A stretch of 49,742 nucleotides of DNA, from contig JAMFSY010000113.1 in assembly GCA_026225555.1 (NCBI GenBank), positions 1-49,742 of the forward strand, given 5' to 3'. The notes under the pieces are model-generated. The model did not search any database. It was given only the letters and a program-made list of their open reading frames with translations, and had not been told where the DNA came from. This document shows, piece by piece, positions 24,927 through 33,911 of the stretch. The position numbers and the translations under genes were made by a program. The stretch comes from Methylacidiphilales bacterium (GTDB taxonomy: Bacteria > Verrucomicrobiota > Verrucomicrobiia > Methylacidiphilales > UBA1321). Position 1 is the stretch's first letter; every line of letters starts with the position of its first letter.

Positions 24927-27101
24927 TTATGCGAGCACTTCGGGAGAATATTGAAAGCGCAGGTCGCGATTTTTCATGCCTTGGGTCGTACAGGCGGTGA
25001 GAGGAGGCCGCTGCATCTGGAAGGAAATCTCATCGAGGAGAGGACCGTCGATTTCCTTAAGCACCATCAGCCGGAAGCGAAAGAAATGCTCGCCCCGGTC
25101 GCTGAAGGTGCAGCGTGGATGGGTGGGTGGAGTTGGATCGTGCCAAGCCATCAGCGGACTTCGCAACAAGGTCAACTGCAGGCGCTCGTTTTGGACATCC
25201 AGGGCAAAAGCATCGGGGCAGATTAGGGCAAGCCAACATGTTTCCAGACCGCGCGAAACTTGAATGCAGGTCCAATCCCGCAAGGGTAGCTCCACCCGGT
25301 TCACGCGCTCAATGCTCCCATCAGGGATGCCGTCGAAACGGCGAAGGAGTGGTCCTCCAAAGGGTACAACTAGCTTGAGGACCTTGAATTTTTCCCGCCA
25401 GTCGACGCGGAGAATTCCCTCGACCCAAGGCTTGTGCGCGAAGACCCGCCACTCCAGGGCAACTTCACTGTCCCCTACTTTTCCCTCCTGTTTGAGGGAG
25501 GCCATCAGGGGACCGTGATCGATGACCTGATCCGTTTGCCATTGGACGGCCGTTGCGCCATCGAGGGAATATTGGCCCACTCCGTGCGACCATGTATCGC
25601 TGGGGTCGGACAATAATTGAAGAGAGGGAAGATCGCCTCGTCCCAAGGAAGGGAGGTGAATCGAAGGAACCGGCTTGAGCTCGACTCCCGTTCCCGCCTC
25701 GGAACGTATAGTCGTGGCACTTGTCGTTAATCCAGACTTGGTCGGCACGGCTGTTTTATCGGTCACGATTCGCAGTGTTTTGAGTTCTCCGGGACCGAGT
25801 TCGAGAGGAATCAGCAGTCGCGCTTGGGGAAGATGGGCGACCGCCTCCGCGGCGATAAGCTGGCGGGGAATTACTTGATCGTCCTCATCCACGAGCTGCC
25901 ACTCCTGCTGCCAATGACTCCATTCCAACCAGGGCTCGAATTCAACATGGTCTGAAAAAGGTTTTTCCGAGGCATTAAAAAATAAAATTCTCTGCCAGGG
26001 ACTTTCTCCCACCGTCGCGGTGTAACGCCGCAAGGCCTCCTCGCTCATTTCCGCAGCTCGCGAAAGGGCAAAGCCCAGATCCGCATCGACTCGTTCAAAG
26101 GCGGTGGGCAGACAGGTCCCGCCCAGTGTGTCGTGGAAATGGTGGAAGCAAACCTTTTCCCAGGCCTCCTCGAGAGGCTGGGAAAAGGACGTCTCTTCGG
26201 GAAGCAACTTGCGGCCGATGATCTCGGCCTGGGTCAGTCGGTGCTCCGCCGCGCGCAAGGCTGCCTTCGTCTTCCGCACGACAGAATAGCAGCCGACGGC
26301 ATGGTTCTGCATTTCACCTATGTAAAGGGGAAGAGAAGGCACCTGAGACGCGATCGCGGTGAAAAATCTTTCCGGGCTGGAGAATTCCAGTTTCGCCCCC
26401 GGGAAGGCGTCTGCGTGGGACCGACACCATTCGACCATGCCGGCAGTCGGCCCTCCTCCATGATCGCCGATGCCGACAAAACACATCGTATGCTGAACGC
26501 CGGCGGGAAGCTCGGTAAGGGATGCCATGACGTGCTCGCGCGAAATTCCAACCTCAGAGCAGTAGCTCTTGGCGATGCGGAATACGGTCACCTCAGGTCC
26601 CAGATCATTCCCCTTCCAGCGAAAGAGACGAGCTGGCAGTCGAAGTTCATCCTCCTGGGGCCGCATCATAATATAGCAATCCTGCCCGGCCTCGCGCATG
26701 AGCCCCGGTAGTGAAGCGGCATGGCCAAACGAATCGACGTTGTAGCCGATGCGCGGAAACAACCCGAAGTATTCGAGAAAAAGCTTCTTCCCCATGGCGA
26801 TCTGCTTTTTCATGGCAAAGCCGCTCGGGAGGTTGCAATCAGGTTGGATATACCATCCACCCACCGGAGACCACTGGCCCTTAAGAACCTGTTTTTGAAT
26901 CCGAGCAAACAACGCGGGATCAAACCGCCGTACCTGCCGATAAGTCCATGCTTCGCCGCGGGTATAAATGAGATCGGGATTTTGGTCCAAAAGCCCGCTG
27001 ACATAGCGGCAGGTGTTGAGAACCTCGTCCAGGCCGTCTCTTTCTTGCCACAGCCAAATTGGATCCAGATGGGAGTTGAAGATTAAATGAATGGTTATCA
27101 T
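24927..27101 (-). CDS. Glycoside hydrolase family 38 alpha-mannosidase-like enzyme
   Basis: 724 residues, shorter than the usual 850-1050. The zinc-binding motif SHLDPIWLW (His11, Asp13) and NVDSFGHAASLPG (nucleophile Asp123) are both present, and a further zinc His could be in HHFHDTLGG. The N-terminal barrel is followed by a three-helix part and a sandwich domain. It is a retaining alpha-mannosidase by family; no signal peptide, so it would act on imported oligosaccharides. It converges with the LacI gene and lies 194 bases downstream of the dehydrogenase on the same strand. Confidence 0.9.
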   Translation of the reverse strand: MITIHLIFNSHLDPIWLWQERDGLDEVLNTCRYVSGLLDQNPDLIYTRGEAWTYRQVRRFDPALFARIQKQVLKGQWSPVGGWYIQPDCNLPSGFAMKKQIAMGKKLFLEYFGLFPRIGYNVDSFGHAASLPGLMREAGQDCYIMMRPQEDELRLPARLFRWKGNDLGPEVTVFRIAKSYCSEVGISREHVMASLTELPAGVQHTMCFVGIGDHGGGPTAGMVEWCRSHADAFPGAKLEFSSPERFFTAIASQVPSLPLYIGEMQNHAVGCYSVVRKTKAALRAAEHRLTQAEIIGRKLLPEETSFSQPLEEAWEKVCFHHFHDTLGGTCLPTAFERVDADLGFALSRAAEMSEEALRRYTATVGESPWQRILFFNASEKPFSDHVEFEPWLEWSHWQQEWQLVDEDDQVIPRQLIAAEAVAHLPQARLLIPLELGPGELKTLRIVTDKTAVPTKSGLTTSATTIRSEAGTGVELKPVPSIHLPSLGRGDLPSLQLLSDPSDTWSHGVGQYSLDGATAVQWQTDQVIDHGPLMASLKQEGKVGDSEVALEWRVFAHKPWVEGILRVDWREKFKVLKLVVPFGGPLLRRFDGIPDGSIERVNRVELPLRDWTCIQVSRGLETCWLALICPDAFALDVQNERLQLTLLRSPLMAWHDPTPPTHPRCTFSDRGEHFFRFRLMVLKEIDGPLLDEISFQMQRPPLTACTTQGMKNRDLRFQYSPEVLA

Positions 27102-27139
27102 GAGAATTTGTTAAGTTTGGGGCGAGAAAGTTAGATAGA

Positions 27140-27189
27140 AGATCGGAGGATCTCGTCAGGTTTTATTGATCTTCGAACGTCTCCGATCT
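27140..27189. repeat. Inverted repeat with 9-bp arms between dehydrogenase and GH38
   Basis: AGATCGGAG (27140-27148) and CTCCGATCT (27181-27189) are perfect complements around a 32-base loop. It lies in the 194-base gap upstream of GH38. A regulatory stem-loop or binding site is possible; no terminator-like T-run is present. Confidence 0.4.
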
Positions 27190-27295
27190 GCCAGCCCGTT
27201 TTCACTCCGGTGCCACATCATTATCCGCCCCCCAAGTCGGATGAATTTCGCATGCACGACCAGAAAGGAAGATCTCTCGTACCGACCAACCTGAT

Positions 27296-28288
27296 TCACG
27301 CAATGTTCGCGAGGCTTTCGGGGGAGAAGTGCTGATGTTTGAGGGGGCGGCCGTCCAAAAATCGGTACATATCATCCACCATCCAGCGCCCCAGCCTTGT
27401 CACCTCGTTGCCCAAGCTGCCGGCAATATGCGGCGTGAGGATAACGTTCTCCAGAGCATAGAGCGGCGAATCCGTCTCTGGCGGCTCGGGCCAGGTGACA
27501 TCCAAGACCGCGGTCATATCCGGTCGCTGGCGAAGCACGGAAATCAAATCATCTTGGTTCACGACAGCCCCCCGCGATGTGTTGATAAAAGTCGCGTAAG
27601 GCTTCATGCGCTGAAGAAGGGAGGCGTCCACCAGGTTGACCGTCTCCGGTAAGTGAGGGGCGTGGACCGTAAGAACATCGGAGCAGCTAAACAACTCTTC
27701 CAATGAAACCAAATGAACTCCGATTTCATCAGCATGTTCCTGGTTCAGATGGGGATCATAGCCTATTAATTTGATTTCATGGTGTGAGAGCATCTGAGCC
27801 ACTTTCCGTCCCACTGCGCCGAGGGAGAGCAATCCCACAGTCGCCTGATAACTTCCTATCGCATCGCCGATTTCCCACTTCCAAACCTTCGTCCGGTGCG
27901 TTTGACGCATAAAATGCCAAAAACGTTTTAGGCTCAACAGAGCTACCGAGGTTGTATACTCGGCCACTGGAATTGCATTGGCCTGCTTAGCATTGCTGAC
28001 GACGATGCCCCTATCTCGAGAGGCTGACGTAACGAAATAGGTTGCTTCGCCTGCGGCATAAAATACGGCGCGCAGCTTCGGAAAATGATCCAGAAACTCT
28101 TGGTCCATGCGAGGCATTCCCCAAGAGGAAAGAATAATTTCGACGTTGCGCGCCAAGTGACCCTGTACCTGCCATCGGTCCATTGCGACGAGCGAAACCC
28201 GCCGCGAGATTTCGGCGCGCAATGAATCGGGGTATGCCCAGAGCAGGCAGGACGGATCACCGATCAACGCCGTCGTACAGGAACTCAT
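27296..28288 (-). CDS. D-isomer-specific 2-hydroxyacid dehydrogenase
   Basis: 330 residues, the family's usual length. The nucleotide-binding loop is GLLSLGAVGRKVA (about 152-164, with Ser instead of the first Gly of GxGxxG). The catalytic set is Arg239 (INTSRGAVVN), Glu268 (VTWPEPPE) and His287 (TPHIAGS). It should interconvert a 2-hydroxyacid and a 2-oxoacid with NAD(P), for example in sugar-acid breakdown; substrate unknown. A strong operator-like site D and a promoter lie upstream, so it is probably co-regulated with the hydrolases. Confidence 0.92.
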   Translation of the reverse strand: MSSCTTALIGDPSCLLWAYPDSLRAEISRRVSLVAMDRWQVQGHLARNVEIILSSWGMPRMDQEFLDHFPKLRAVFYAAGEATYFVTSASRDRGIVVSNAKQANAIPVAEYTTSVALLSLKRFWHFMRQTHRTKVWKWEIGDAIGSYQATVGLLSLGAVGRKVAQMLSHHEIKLIGYDPHLNQEHADEIGVHLVSLEELFSCSDVLTVHAPHLPETVNLVDASLLQRMKPYATFINTSRGAVVNQDDLISVLRQRPDMTAVLDVTWPEPPETDSPLYALENVILTPHIAGSLGNEVTRLGRWMVDDMYRFLDGRPLKHQHFSPESLANIA

Positions 28289-28360
28289 TGGGCAATCCTG
28301 ATTAGATCAAAGAATGCGGATGGATCGTGCCTCTCGTAGAATTGATGAAATGTCGCACTC

Positions 28361-28378
28361 TTCATTAAAACGTTTCAT
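28361..28378 (-). promoter_or_regulatory. LacI-type operator site D
   Basis: The plus strand reads TTCATTAAAACGTTTCAT, 15 of 18 positions identical to site A. It abuts the -10 box of the probable dehydrogenase promoter and lies 72 bases upstream of the start codon, a standard repressor position. Confidence 0.6.
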
Positions 28379-28406
28379 TTTTATTCTAAATCGATCATTT
28401 TCGCAA
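28378..28406 (-). promoter_or_regulatory. Probable promoter of the dehydrogenase gene
   Basis: On the minus strand TTGCGA (28406-28401), a 17-base spacer and TAAAAA (28383-28378). Operator site D begins at the end of the -10 box, so a bound repressor would cover the transcription start. Confidence 0.42.
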
Positions 28407-28564
28407 TCCATTCTTTTTCAAAAAAGGTGCTGAGTGAGGCATCATAATCTATTTATCATGTACTGGCCGTAAGGCGTAAATTACTACAAGTAATTCAGCT
28501 CCTGGGACTTAAATGGCTACAGCGCTATCTCGAATTAACGAGGGGCACTGTTAAATAGGCATGC

Positions 28565-29521
28565 TCAGGGATGGGTTTTGGCGTTTCCCGTCAACTGCGC
28601 CATGAAGGCAACGTATTGCTCGGGGCTCAAGTATGTGGCGTCTGCCGGTGGCGTGGCGGGCGGGCCCTTCAAAAATCCGAGTGCAACGAGAAATGCATCG
28701 GCTTTGACGCATGCGGAGGTCATCCAAATGGACTGTTTGGTGAAGGCGTGAAGTTGCCCAGGCGCAATCCACATCTCGGCCTTCACATGGGCCTTTCCGC
28801 AGTCAGCCAAAAGCTCGTCTGCGGCCGGCTTGAATCCGTCCTCGCCTCCGCTGAACATGATCAAGGGAGGTGTACCGGAAGAAATGTACCCATAAGGTTC
28901 CAGCCGCGGATCCTCATCGTACGAGGGAGATGGCCTCACGAAAGCAGGATTGTAAAGCACAAAGGCCAGAGCAGAGGTGGAAATGCCAAGATCATCACTG
29001 GGATCGTTGATGTCCTTATTCAATGCCGCGACCAAGGCGATTTCCGTGCCGGCGGAATCGCCACCGAGTACCACGCGGGCGGGATCAATGCCGAGCTCAC
29101 CCGCATGGCTTCGCACCCATCGGATGGCGCTTTTTGCGTCCGATACGCAAAGCGATTTCGCGGCGCCCATCTTGGCCTTTTTCTGATTGATCAGGGGATC
29201 GATAAAGCGGTAATTCGCGGTCACCGTCACCACGCCTCGCTGGGCGAAGTACTGGCACGCCAGGTCCATAGTCATCTTGTCGCCGTGGTCCCAGCCTCCG
29301 CCGTGGAAAAAGATGATCGCCGGAACCGGTTTTGCTGAATCGAACTGAGGTGGCGTGAAGACATCCAGGAGCAGATCGATCCCCTCGACTGTCTTGTAGC
29401 TATACTCCTTCGCATCCCGGGGAGCCGACGACTGCTTGAGGGTGCCTTGGGAGTACGCAACCAAAACTCCGACTGCGGTGAGGAGGAAAAGGAGGAGCGC
29501 GGGGTAAACAGGTCTGTTCAT
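28565..29521 (-). CDS. Secreted alpha/beta hydrolase of the BD-FAE / esterase-lipase type
   Basis: 318 residues. A signal-type N-terminus (MNRPVYPALLLFLLTAVGVL) leads a hormone-sensitive-lipase-like fold: oxyanion-hole HGGGWDHGD, nucleophile elbow GGDSAGTE, acid Asp in SGGEDGFKP and His in GQLHAF. The family includes bifunctional xylan acetyl/feruloyl esterases, so deesterification of an extracellular glycan is likely. A GTG nine bases upstream is an alternative start; the ATG at 29521 fits the signal peptide. It is divergent from the gene at 29644, sharing an array of three TGAAA-type repeats. Confidence 0.88.
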   Translation of the reverse strand: MNRPVYPALLLFLLTAVGVLVAYSQGTLKQSSAPRDAKEYSYKTVEGIDLLLDVFTPPQFDSAKPVPAIIFFHGGGWDHGDKMTMDLACQYFAQRGVVTVTANYRFIDPLINQKKAKMGAAKSLCVSDAKSAIRWVRSHAGELGIDPARVVLGGDSAGTEIALVAALNKDINDPSDDLGISTSALAFVLYNPAFVRPSPSYDEDPRLEPYGYISSGTPPLIMFSGGEDGFKPAADELLADCGKAHVKAEMWIAPGQLHAFTKQSIWMTSACVKADAFLVALGFLKGPPATPPADATYLSPEQYVAFMAQLTGNAKTHP

Positions 29522-29542
29522 CGGAAGCACTTAAAGCCTAGA

Positions 29543-29599
29543 TTTCAATGAAACGCTATTGCATTTTCAATGAAATCATCCTATGTTCAAATGAAACCG
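29543..29599. promoter_or_regulatory. Operator array E: three phased TTCA-N-TGAAA repeats
   Basis: TTTCAATGAAACG (29543-29555), TTTTCAATGAAAT (29564-29576) and TTCAAATGAAACCG (29586-29599). The TGAAA units start at 29549, 29571 and 29592, that is 22 and 21 bases apart, so all face one side of the helix. On the plus strand TTGCAT (29559) and TATGTT (29582) form a 17-base-spaced promoter overlapping the array. Confidence 0.52.
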
Positions 29600-29643
29600 A
29601 TGCTCATCTTTGACGCATCTGGCTTAATACAAGGGAGTTGAGA

Positions 29644-30372
29644 ATGAAAGCATTAGCACGGGATTATCGTTTCAAATGTAAAGTTCTATCGGGCGTCTTT
29701 ATTTCGTGCCTCTTTTTATATGCCGGACTTGTGGGTGGCAGAGCAGACGACATTTTCGATACAGACTTTTCGACCGGGACGTTCGCTGCCTTGGGTTGGA
29801 CAGTGGTGGGCCCGTGGTCCATCGGGGTTCCGGTCGAAACGGATCCGAATCCCGCGAGTAACGGAGCAGTGGCAAAATTTGCTCCAACCGGAGATGCGGT
29901 TGGAACGTTAACGAAAAAATTCGAAGCAATTGCTAATCCGTCGGCTTTGACACTGAACTTTGAGGGCGGATATGGATGGGGAACCAGAGACCATTCTCAG
30001 GCTTTGCAAGTCATGCTGCTTAATTCGGATGGCAACGGCTATATTTTTGATATTCATCGGGCCAGTGCCACGTGGGGAGCTCAATGGACCCGGGTCACTA
30101 ATTATGGTTACAACGACCCCATGACGTGGTCCGAAGCTTCCATCGATACAACTCAATTGTCGGTGCGGGATAACGGCGAGCTGCGGAAGTTTACGATTAC
30201 GCGCGATGCCCAGGGCAATTGGACATTTAATGGCGAGGGCTGGGCGGGAGGACCCTTGACATTTACCGACACAACCGTGACCACCTTCAGCCAAGTGGTG
30301 CTGCGCGGCACGCCCAATACCGACGAGTTGTTCTTTAACAAAATCAAGCTCACCGCCGACAAATCGAAGTGA
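29644..30372 (+). CDS. Secreted hypothetical sandwich protein
   Basis: 242 residues with a signal peptide (hydrophobic SGVFISCLFLYAGLVGG, cleavage near GRAD). The mature part (IFDTDFSTGTFAALGW, LTLNFEGGYGWG, ITRDAQGNWTFNGEGW) has the alternating strands of a concanavalin-like or CBM-like sandwich; no catalytic residues can be named. AAGGGAG lies 6 bases before the ATG at 29644, which decides this start over the TTG two codons upstream. It precedes the GH16 gene by 57 bases and could be a binding protein for the same polysaccharide. Confidence 0.78.
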   Translation: MKALARDYRFKCKVLSGVFISCLFLYAGLVGGRADDIFDTDFSTGTFAALGWTVVGPWSIGVPVETDPNPASNGAVAKFAPTGDAVGTLTKKFEAIANPSALTLNFEGGYGWGTRDHSQALQVMLLNSDGNGYIFDIHRASATWGAQWTRVTNYGYNDPMTWSEASIDTTQLSVRDNGELRKFTITRDAQGNWTFNGEGWAGGPLTFTDTTVTTFSQVVLRGTPNTDELFFNKIKLTADKSK

Positions 30373-30429
30373 GCCTTTCACAAAGAGCACGCCTCGCTAA
30401 GTCCCCATCTTTTTGAACTTGGAATAAAA

Positions 30430-31728
30430 ATGAAAGTAAGCCATCTCGCTTGGGTCTCACTGTTACTTTGGGGCGTTGTTCTGGGAGCCAATGGGCAAAC
30501 AACAGCCAAAAGTAAAGAATACGTCGATTTTAACCCGGGTCGTAACTCCATCGGCAGCAACTGGGTCGAGTCGATTCGCGTCAAAACGCCGGAACTTCGT
30601 TCCACTATTCATGGCAATGTGAAAGTGGAATTTCAGGCTCCCGGCCTGACAGTCGCGCGGGCGCTCTGCTGGCAGCAGCCCACGAAGGAGAATCCCAATC
30701 CTTTCGGGCATGATACCCTTATTGGAAACGAGTCCGCACTTGATTCTCAGGGGAACGGCTCCTTCGCCTTTCCTGCTGACAGGTATCCGAATGGACCAAT
30801 CACCATCCGCATCCTCGCCAACAATGCGGATCACTCCAAGAAAGATGTCTTTGAACTGCAGCTCTTCAACCAAGGTGGCATCGTTTGGAATCAAGGCATA
30901 CCCAAAACCGATCCACCCGCCGCGCAGGGAATGAAGCTCCTTTTTGCCGATGATTTCGACAAGACGTTATCGATCTCCAAGGATGGGCAAGGTGCCACCT
31001 ATTGTTCCCACAAACCGGGCGGCGGTGATTTCAGCGGCTGGCCCTTTTCGGATTTCGAAGGGCCGCTCAATCCATTCAGCCAGGTCGGAACTTTCCTGCG
31101 CATCCATGCCTCAAAAACAGCGGACGGCCGGTCAAGCACAGGTCTTCTTTCTCCCGTGAAGCTGGATGGTACTGGACTATATCTCAATGTGCCTTTCTAT
31201 ATGGAGTGTCGTTTCCTTGCACAATCCGCGCCAGGCACATGGCCGGCCTTTTGGGTTCTGACGAAGAACGGCGTGATGCAGGGCGTCAATAGCAAAGCTC
31301 CCGGCGATGAGCGGGATGTTGTTGAGGCCTATGGGGGAGTTGGGAAAGACAATCCCAATCATCCGGGCTACTCAATCACCAGCCACTTTTGGAATCAAGC
31401 GGGACCTGGAGGCCAGCCGATTTCGCCTATCAGCAAGCGAGTGGATATCCTGGAGCTGGGGGGCCATTCTTATTGGTCTACGACGTTTCACACCTATGGA
31501 GTGAAAGTCACTCAAACCGATACCATCTATTATTTCGATGACATAGAAGTTTTGCGCCATGCGACGGGACCGATTACAAAGGTGGAACCCAGCTTCTTCC
31601 TGATAAATTATGCCATCGGCGGCATCAGCGGATGGAAAATCAATCTCGAACGCGAAGGCAATGCTTCCGACATGTGGGTAGATTATGTGCGGGCCTATCA
31701 AGGAGGGCCACAAAGTTCTCCCAAATGA
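30430..31728 (+). CDS. Secreted GH16-type endo-glycosidase
   Basis: 432 residues. A signal peptide (MKVSHLAWVSLLLWGVVLGA) and an N-terminal Ig-like domain (about 40-150; DSQGNGSFAFPADRYPNGP) precede a jelly-roll catalytic domain. The GH16 signature ExDxxE is read in GDERDVVEAYGG as Glu294 (nucleophile), Asp296 and Glu299 (acid/base). WPAFWVLTKNG and the late IEVLRHATG, WVDYVRAYQG strands are standard. The family cleaves beta-1,3/1,4-glucans, agars, carrageenans or galactans; which one is not evident. It is the second gene after the 29644 protein. Confidence 0.87.
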   Translation: MKVSHLAWVSLLLWGVVLGANGQTTAKSKEYVDFNPGRNSIGSNWVESIRVKTPELRSTIHGNVKVEFQAPGLTVARALCWQQPTKENPNPFGHDTLIGNESALDSQGNGSFAFPADRYPNGPITIRILANNADHSKKDVFELQLFNQGGIVWNQGIPKTDPPAAQGMKLLFADDFDKTLSISKDGQGATYCSHKPGGGDFSGWPFSDFEGPLNPFSQVGTFLRIHASKTADGRSSTGLLSPVKLDGTGLYLNVPFYMECRFLAQSAPGTWPAFWVLTKNGVMQGVNSKAPGDERDVVEAYGGVGKDNPNHPGYSITSHFWNQAGPGGQPISPISKRVDILELGGHSYWSTTFHTYGVKVTQTDTIYYFDDIEVLRHATGPITKVEPSFFLINYAIGGISGWKINLEREGNASDMWVDYVRAYQGGPQSSPK

Positions 31729-31758
31729 ATTCACACCAGAGCCCGGAGGTTGCGCGTT

Positions 31759-32580
31759 TCAGCGCTGCCGCTGCTGCCGGAAGGCGCGCGGACTTAAGCC
31801 GCAATGTTTTTTGAACCGGAGGGAGAGATAAAAAGGAGAGGAAAAACCAGTCTGGTCGGCAATTTGAACGATAGTTTGGCTGGTATAGGCGAGGAGATGG
31901 CGGACCTGATTAAGCCGCTGCATTTCGAGATACTGGCCAGGCGCTTGGCCCACCTGACGGTGAAAAAGCGAGGCGAAGCGTGACCGGGAGAAACCGAAAC
32001 GACGTGCGATGTCTCCCAGGGGATGGCTCTCCCGCAGATTGCGGGCGAGATGATCGACTGCCTGTTGGATGCGCGGATGCCAGCGCGGATCGCCTCTCCG
32101 GGGATTGGCACGATTGCAGAAAAGAAGAGCGCGTTCGATTCCGTTGAGAGCCAGGACTTCGTCCTGAGGCTGGCTGGACCGCAAAACGGAATCGGCAAAG
32201 ATAAGTTCCCTGAGCACACTACCGCGAAGCTCGGGTGTTAGATGCAAATAGCCTATACCAGGGCTTAGTTCAGGCCAGGCAAGCCACCTCATGATTTCCG
32301 CGCGTGGCACCCAATGGACCCAGACATGCCGCCATTTTCCGCCAAGTGTGTGTTGGCCGTAATCCTGCGGAGTGCCGGGCCGGTACAGGATGGCATCGCC
32401 TGGGCCAACCTTGAATTGCCCACCTTTGAAGCGGACAAGGCAATCGCCACGTTCGGTATAGACCAGGAGCCAGTCCCGGGTGCCCTTGGGTCGGTAGCCA
32501 TGGACGGGGCCGCGCGCGTCCCAGTATTGGGCATAGAGAGGGCCAGCCAAAGGGGCCGGGGATTCCTTAAAGGACGGCAT
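31759..32580 (-). CDS. AraC-family transcriptional regulator, module 2
   Basis: 273 residues. The sensor half has GTRDWLLVYTERGDC and PGDAILYRPGTPQDYG, and the DNA-binding half has LGDIARRFGFSRSRFASLF and IADQTGFSSPFYLSLRFKK with GLSPRAFR. It resembles the AraC protein of module 1 along the whole length. It diverges from a PhyH gene across a 71-base gap, the same arrangement as in module 1. It probably controls that gene; the ligand is unknown. Confidence 0.9.
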   Translation of the reverse strand: MPSFKESPAPLAGPLYAQYWDARGPVHGYRPKGTRDWLLVYTERGDCLVRFKGGQFKVGPGDAILYRPGTPQDYGQHTLGGKWRHVWVHWVPRAEIMRWLAWPELSPGIGYLHLTPELRGSVLRELIFADSVLRSSQPQDEVLALNGIERALLFCNRANPRRGDPRWHPRIQQAVDHLARNLRESHPLGDIARRFGFSRSRFASLFHRQVGQAPGQYLEMQRLNQVRHLLAYTSQTIVQIADQTGFSSPFYLSLRFKKHCGLSPRAFRQQRQR

Positions 32581-32651
32581 GGGACGATCTTATATGTTTT
32601 TAAGCGCAGCGTCGATTCCCTGTGCGAGGATGAAGCGATAAAGTACACGTC

Positions 32652-33473
32652 ATGTCCTACGATACTCTCGACTATCACTTCGATCTGCGGGGCTACGTCA
32701 TCCTGAAAAATGCGGTCGACTCACAGCATCTTTCCGAGCTGAACAAGGCCTTCGATCAATTTCCCGACCTGCCCTACATGGGCTGGTGGGGCAACGTGCA
32801 ACGGCTTGATAACAATGGCGAAGCCGGGCTCGAATTGCAGAACATCGTTGAGGGGGGCGAACCGTTTGAAAAGCTCATCGATCATCCGTCCTGGGTGGAA
32901 CGAGCGCATCGCTATTGCGGGGAAAAGGGCACGTATGTCGATGGCCTTTTTATCGATGAGTGTTTCGCTTCCGTGCGCCGCACGGGTGGATTTTTCCCCA
33001 TTCATTCGGGAGGTCAGGCTGGTATTGTCCGAAACCAGTACCGGTTCATCAACGGAATTTTTCGCTGTGGCCAAGTCAATATCCTGCTGGCCCTGACCGA
33101 TATCGGGCCAGGCGATGGCGGGACTCTGGTGGTGCCGGGAAGTCACAAAACTAGTTTTGTTCCGGAGGAGGTTCGCAAGACTTACCAGGACCGGAAGAAC
33201 TATACGACGTTGCCGGAGGGGGCAATCGAAGTTCATCTCAAGGCAGGCGACGCACTAATGTTCGTGGATGCGCTGATGCATGGAGCTACCGAGCGGACAA
33301 ACCCCGGCGAACGACGCGTGGTGATCTATCGCTACGGCCCGATCTGGGGAAGCACTCGCCACGGGTTCGAGTATTCCGATGAATTGCTGGCCCGGCTGAC
33401 GCCCGAGCGCCGGAAGATTCTCCAACCCAATCCACGCCGGTTGCCGGGCACAAAGTTCGGCGTATTACACTAA
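32652..33473 (+). CDS. Phytanoyl-CoA dioxygenase-family protein, module 2, with HxG in place of HxD
   Basis: 273 residues. The family core is clear: LLALTDIGPGDGGTLVVPGSHK (156-165 region), distal His210 in DALMHGATER, and Arg221/222. The expected first iron motif reads IHSGG, so His118 is followed by x-Gly120 rather than x-Asp, with an insertion of about ten residues before the core compared with module 1. A related form (LHGG) occurs in other Planctomycetes/Verrucomicrobia proteins as I recall. The missing carboxylate could mean another ligand, a halide-binding site as in Fe halogenases, or loss of activity. No signal peptide. Divergent from AraC. Confidence 0.85.
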   Translation: MSYDTLDYHFDLRGYVILKNAVDSQHLSELNKAFDQFPDLPYMGWWGNVQRLDNNGEAGLELQNIVEGGEPFEKLIDHPSWVERAHRYCGEKGTYVDGLFIDECFASVRRTGGFFPIHSGGQAGIVRNQYRFINGIFRCGQVNILLALTDIGPGDGGTLVVPGSHKTSFVPEEVRKTYQDRKNYTTLPEGAIEVHLKAGDALMFVDALMHGATERTNPGERRVVIYRYGPIWGSTRHGFEYSDELLARLTPERRKILQPNPRRLPGTKFGVLH

Positions 33474-33911
33474 GAAAACAAACCGCCACCTGCGTGAGTT
33501 GATCGCCTTTCCGAGGTCGTCAATGAAGTGTTGAACCAACGGGTTCATCCATCCCCACGGATCCTGATACGCAAGCACGTTCAGCGCTCCAGACTTTCCT
33601 CATTCGAGATCACAGGAGTCCATACCACACTTCATGCCGGTGCTCTCAAGTACCGGGAAACGAAGAACGATGCCTGAAATAGGCAGCTTGGTGAACAACG
33701 CTGCGGCCACCGCGCGGGGAAATCTCGACGACACCGATCTCGCTTTGTTCGACCGGACGTTGGCGATTGCCGATCACGACGTTATTTCACGTAACCGATT
33801 ACGCAGTGTCAACGAAATGCCCACTATCCGCGATACCCTTTCACTACCGAGTGGTGACGTCTTTACTGACAGAAAGCTCAAGGCGATAGTTGCTGAATCC
33901 ATTCAACGCAT
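33474..33911. other. Intergenic stretch with possible gene remnants
   Basis: 438 bases between the module 2 PhyH gene and the GH5-like gene. A 93-codon plus-strand frame (33634-33915) runs into the tail of the GH5-like gene on the other strand and has no ribosome binding site. On the minus strand a 40-residue protein-like run (ending MNPLVQHFIDDLGKAINSRR) is closed upstream by a stop. Both look like decayed pieces; I recognise neither. Confidence 0.4.

Noticed and set aside
33470..33600. Minus-strand 40-residue protein-like run (NPLVQHFIDDLGKAINSRR)
   Set aside because: No start with ribosome binding site, closed upstream by a stop, and its tail overlaps the PhyH gene. Kept only as a possible remnant in the intergenic entry.
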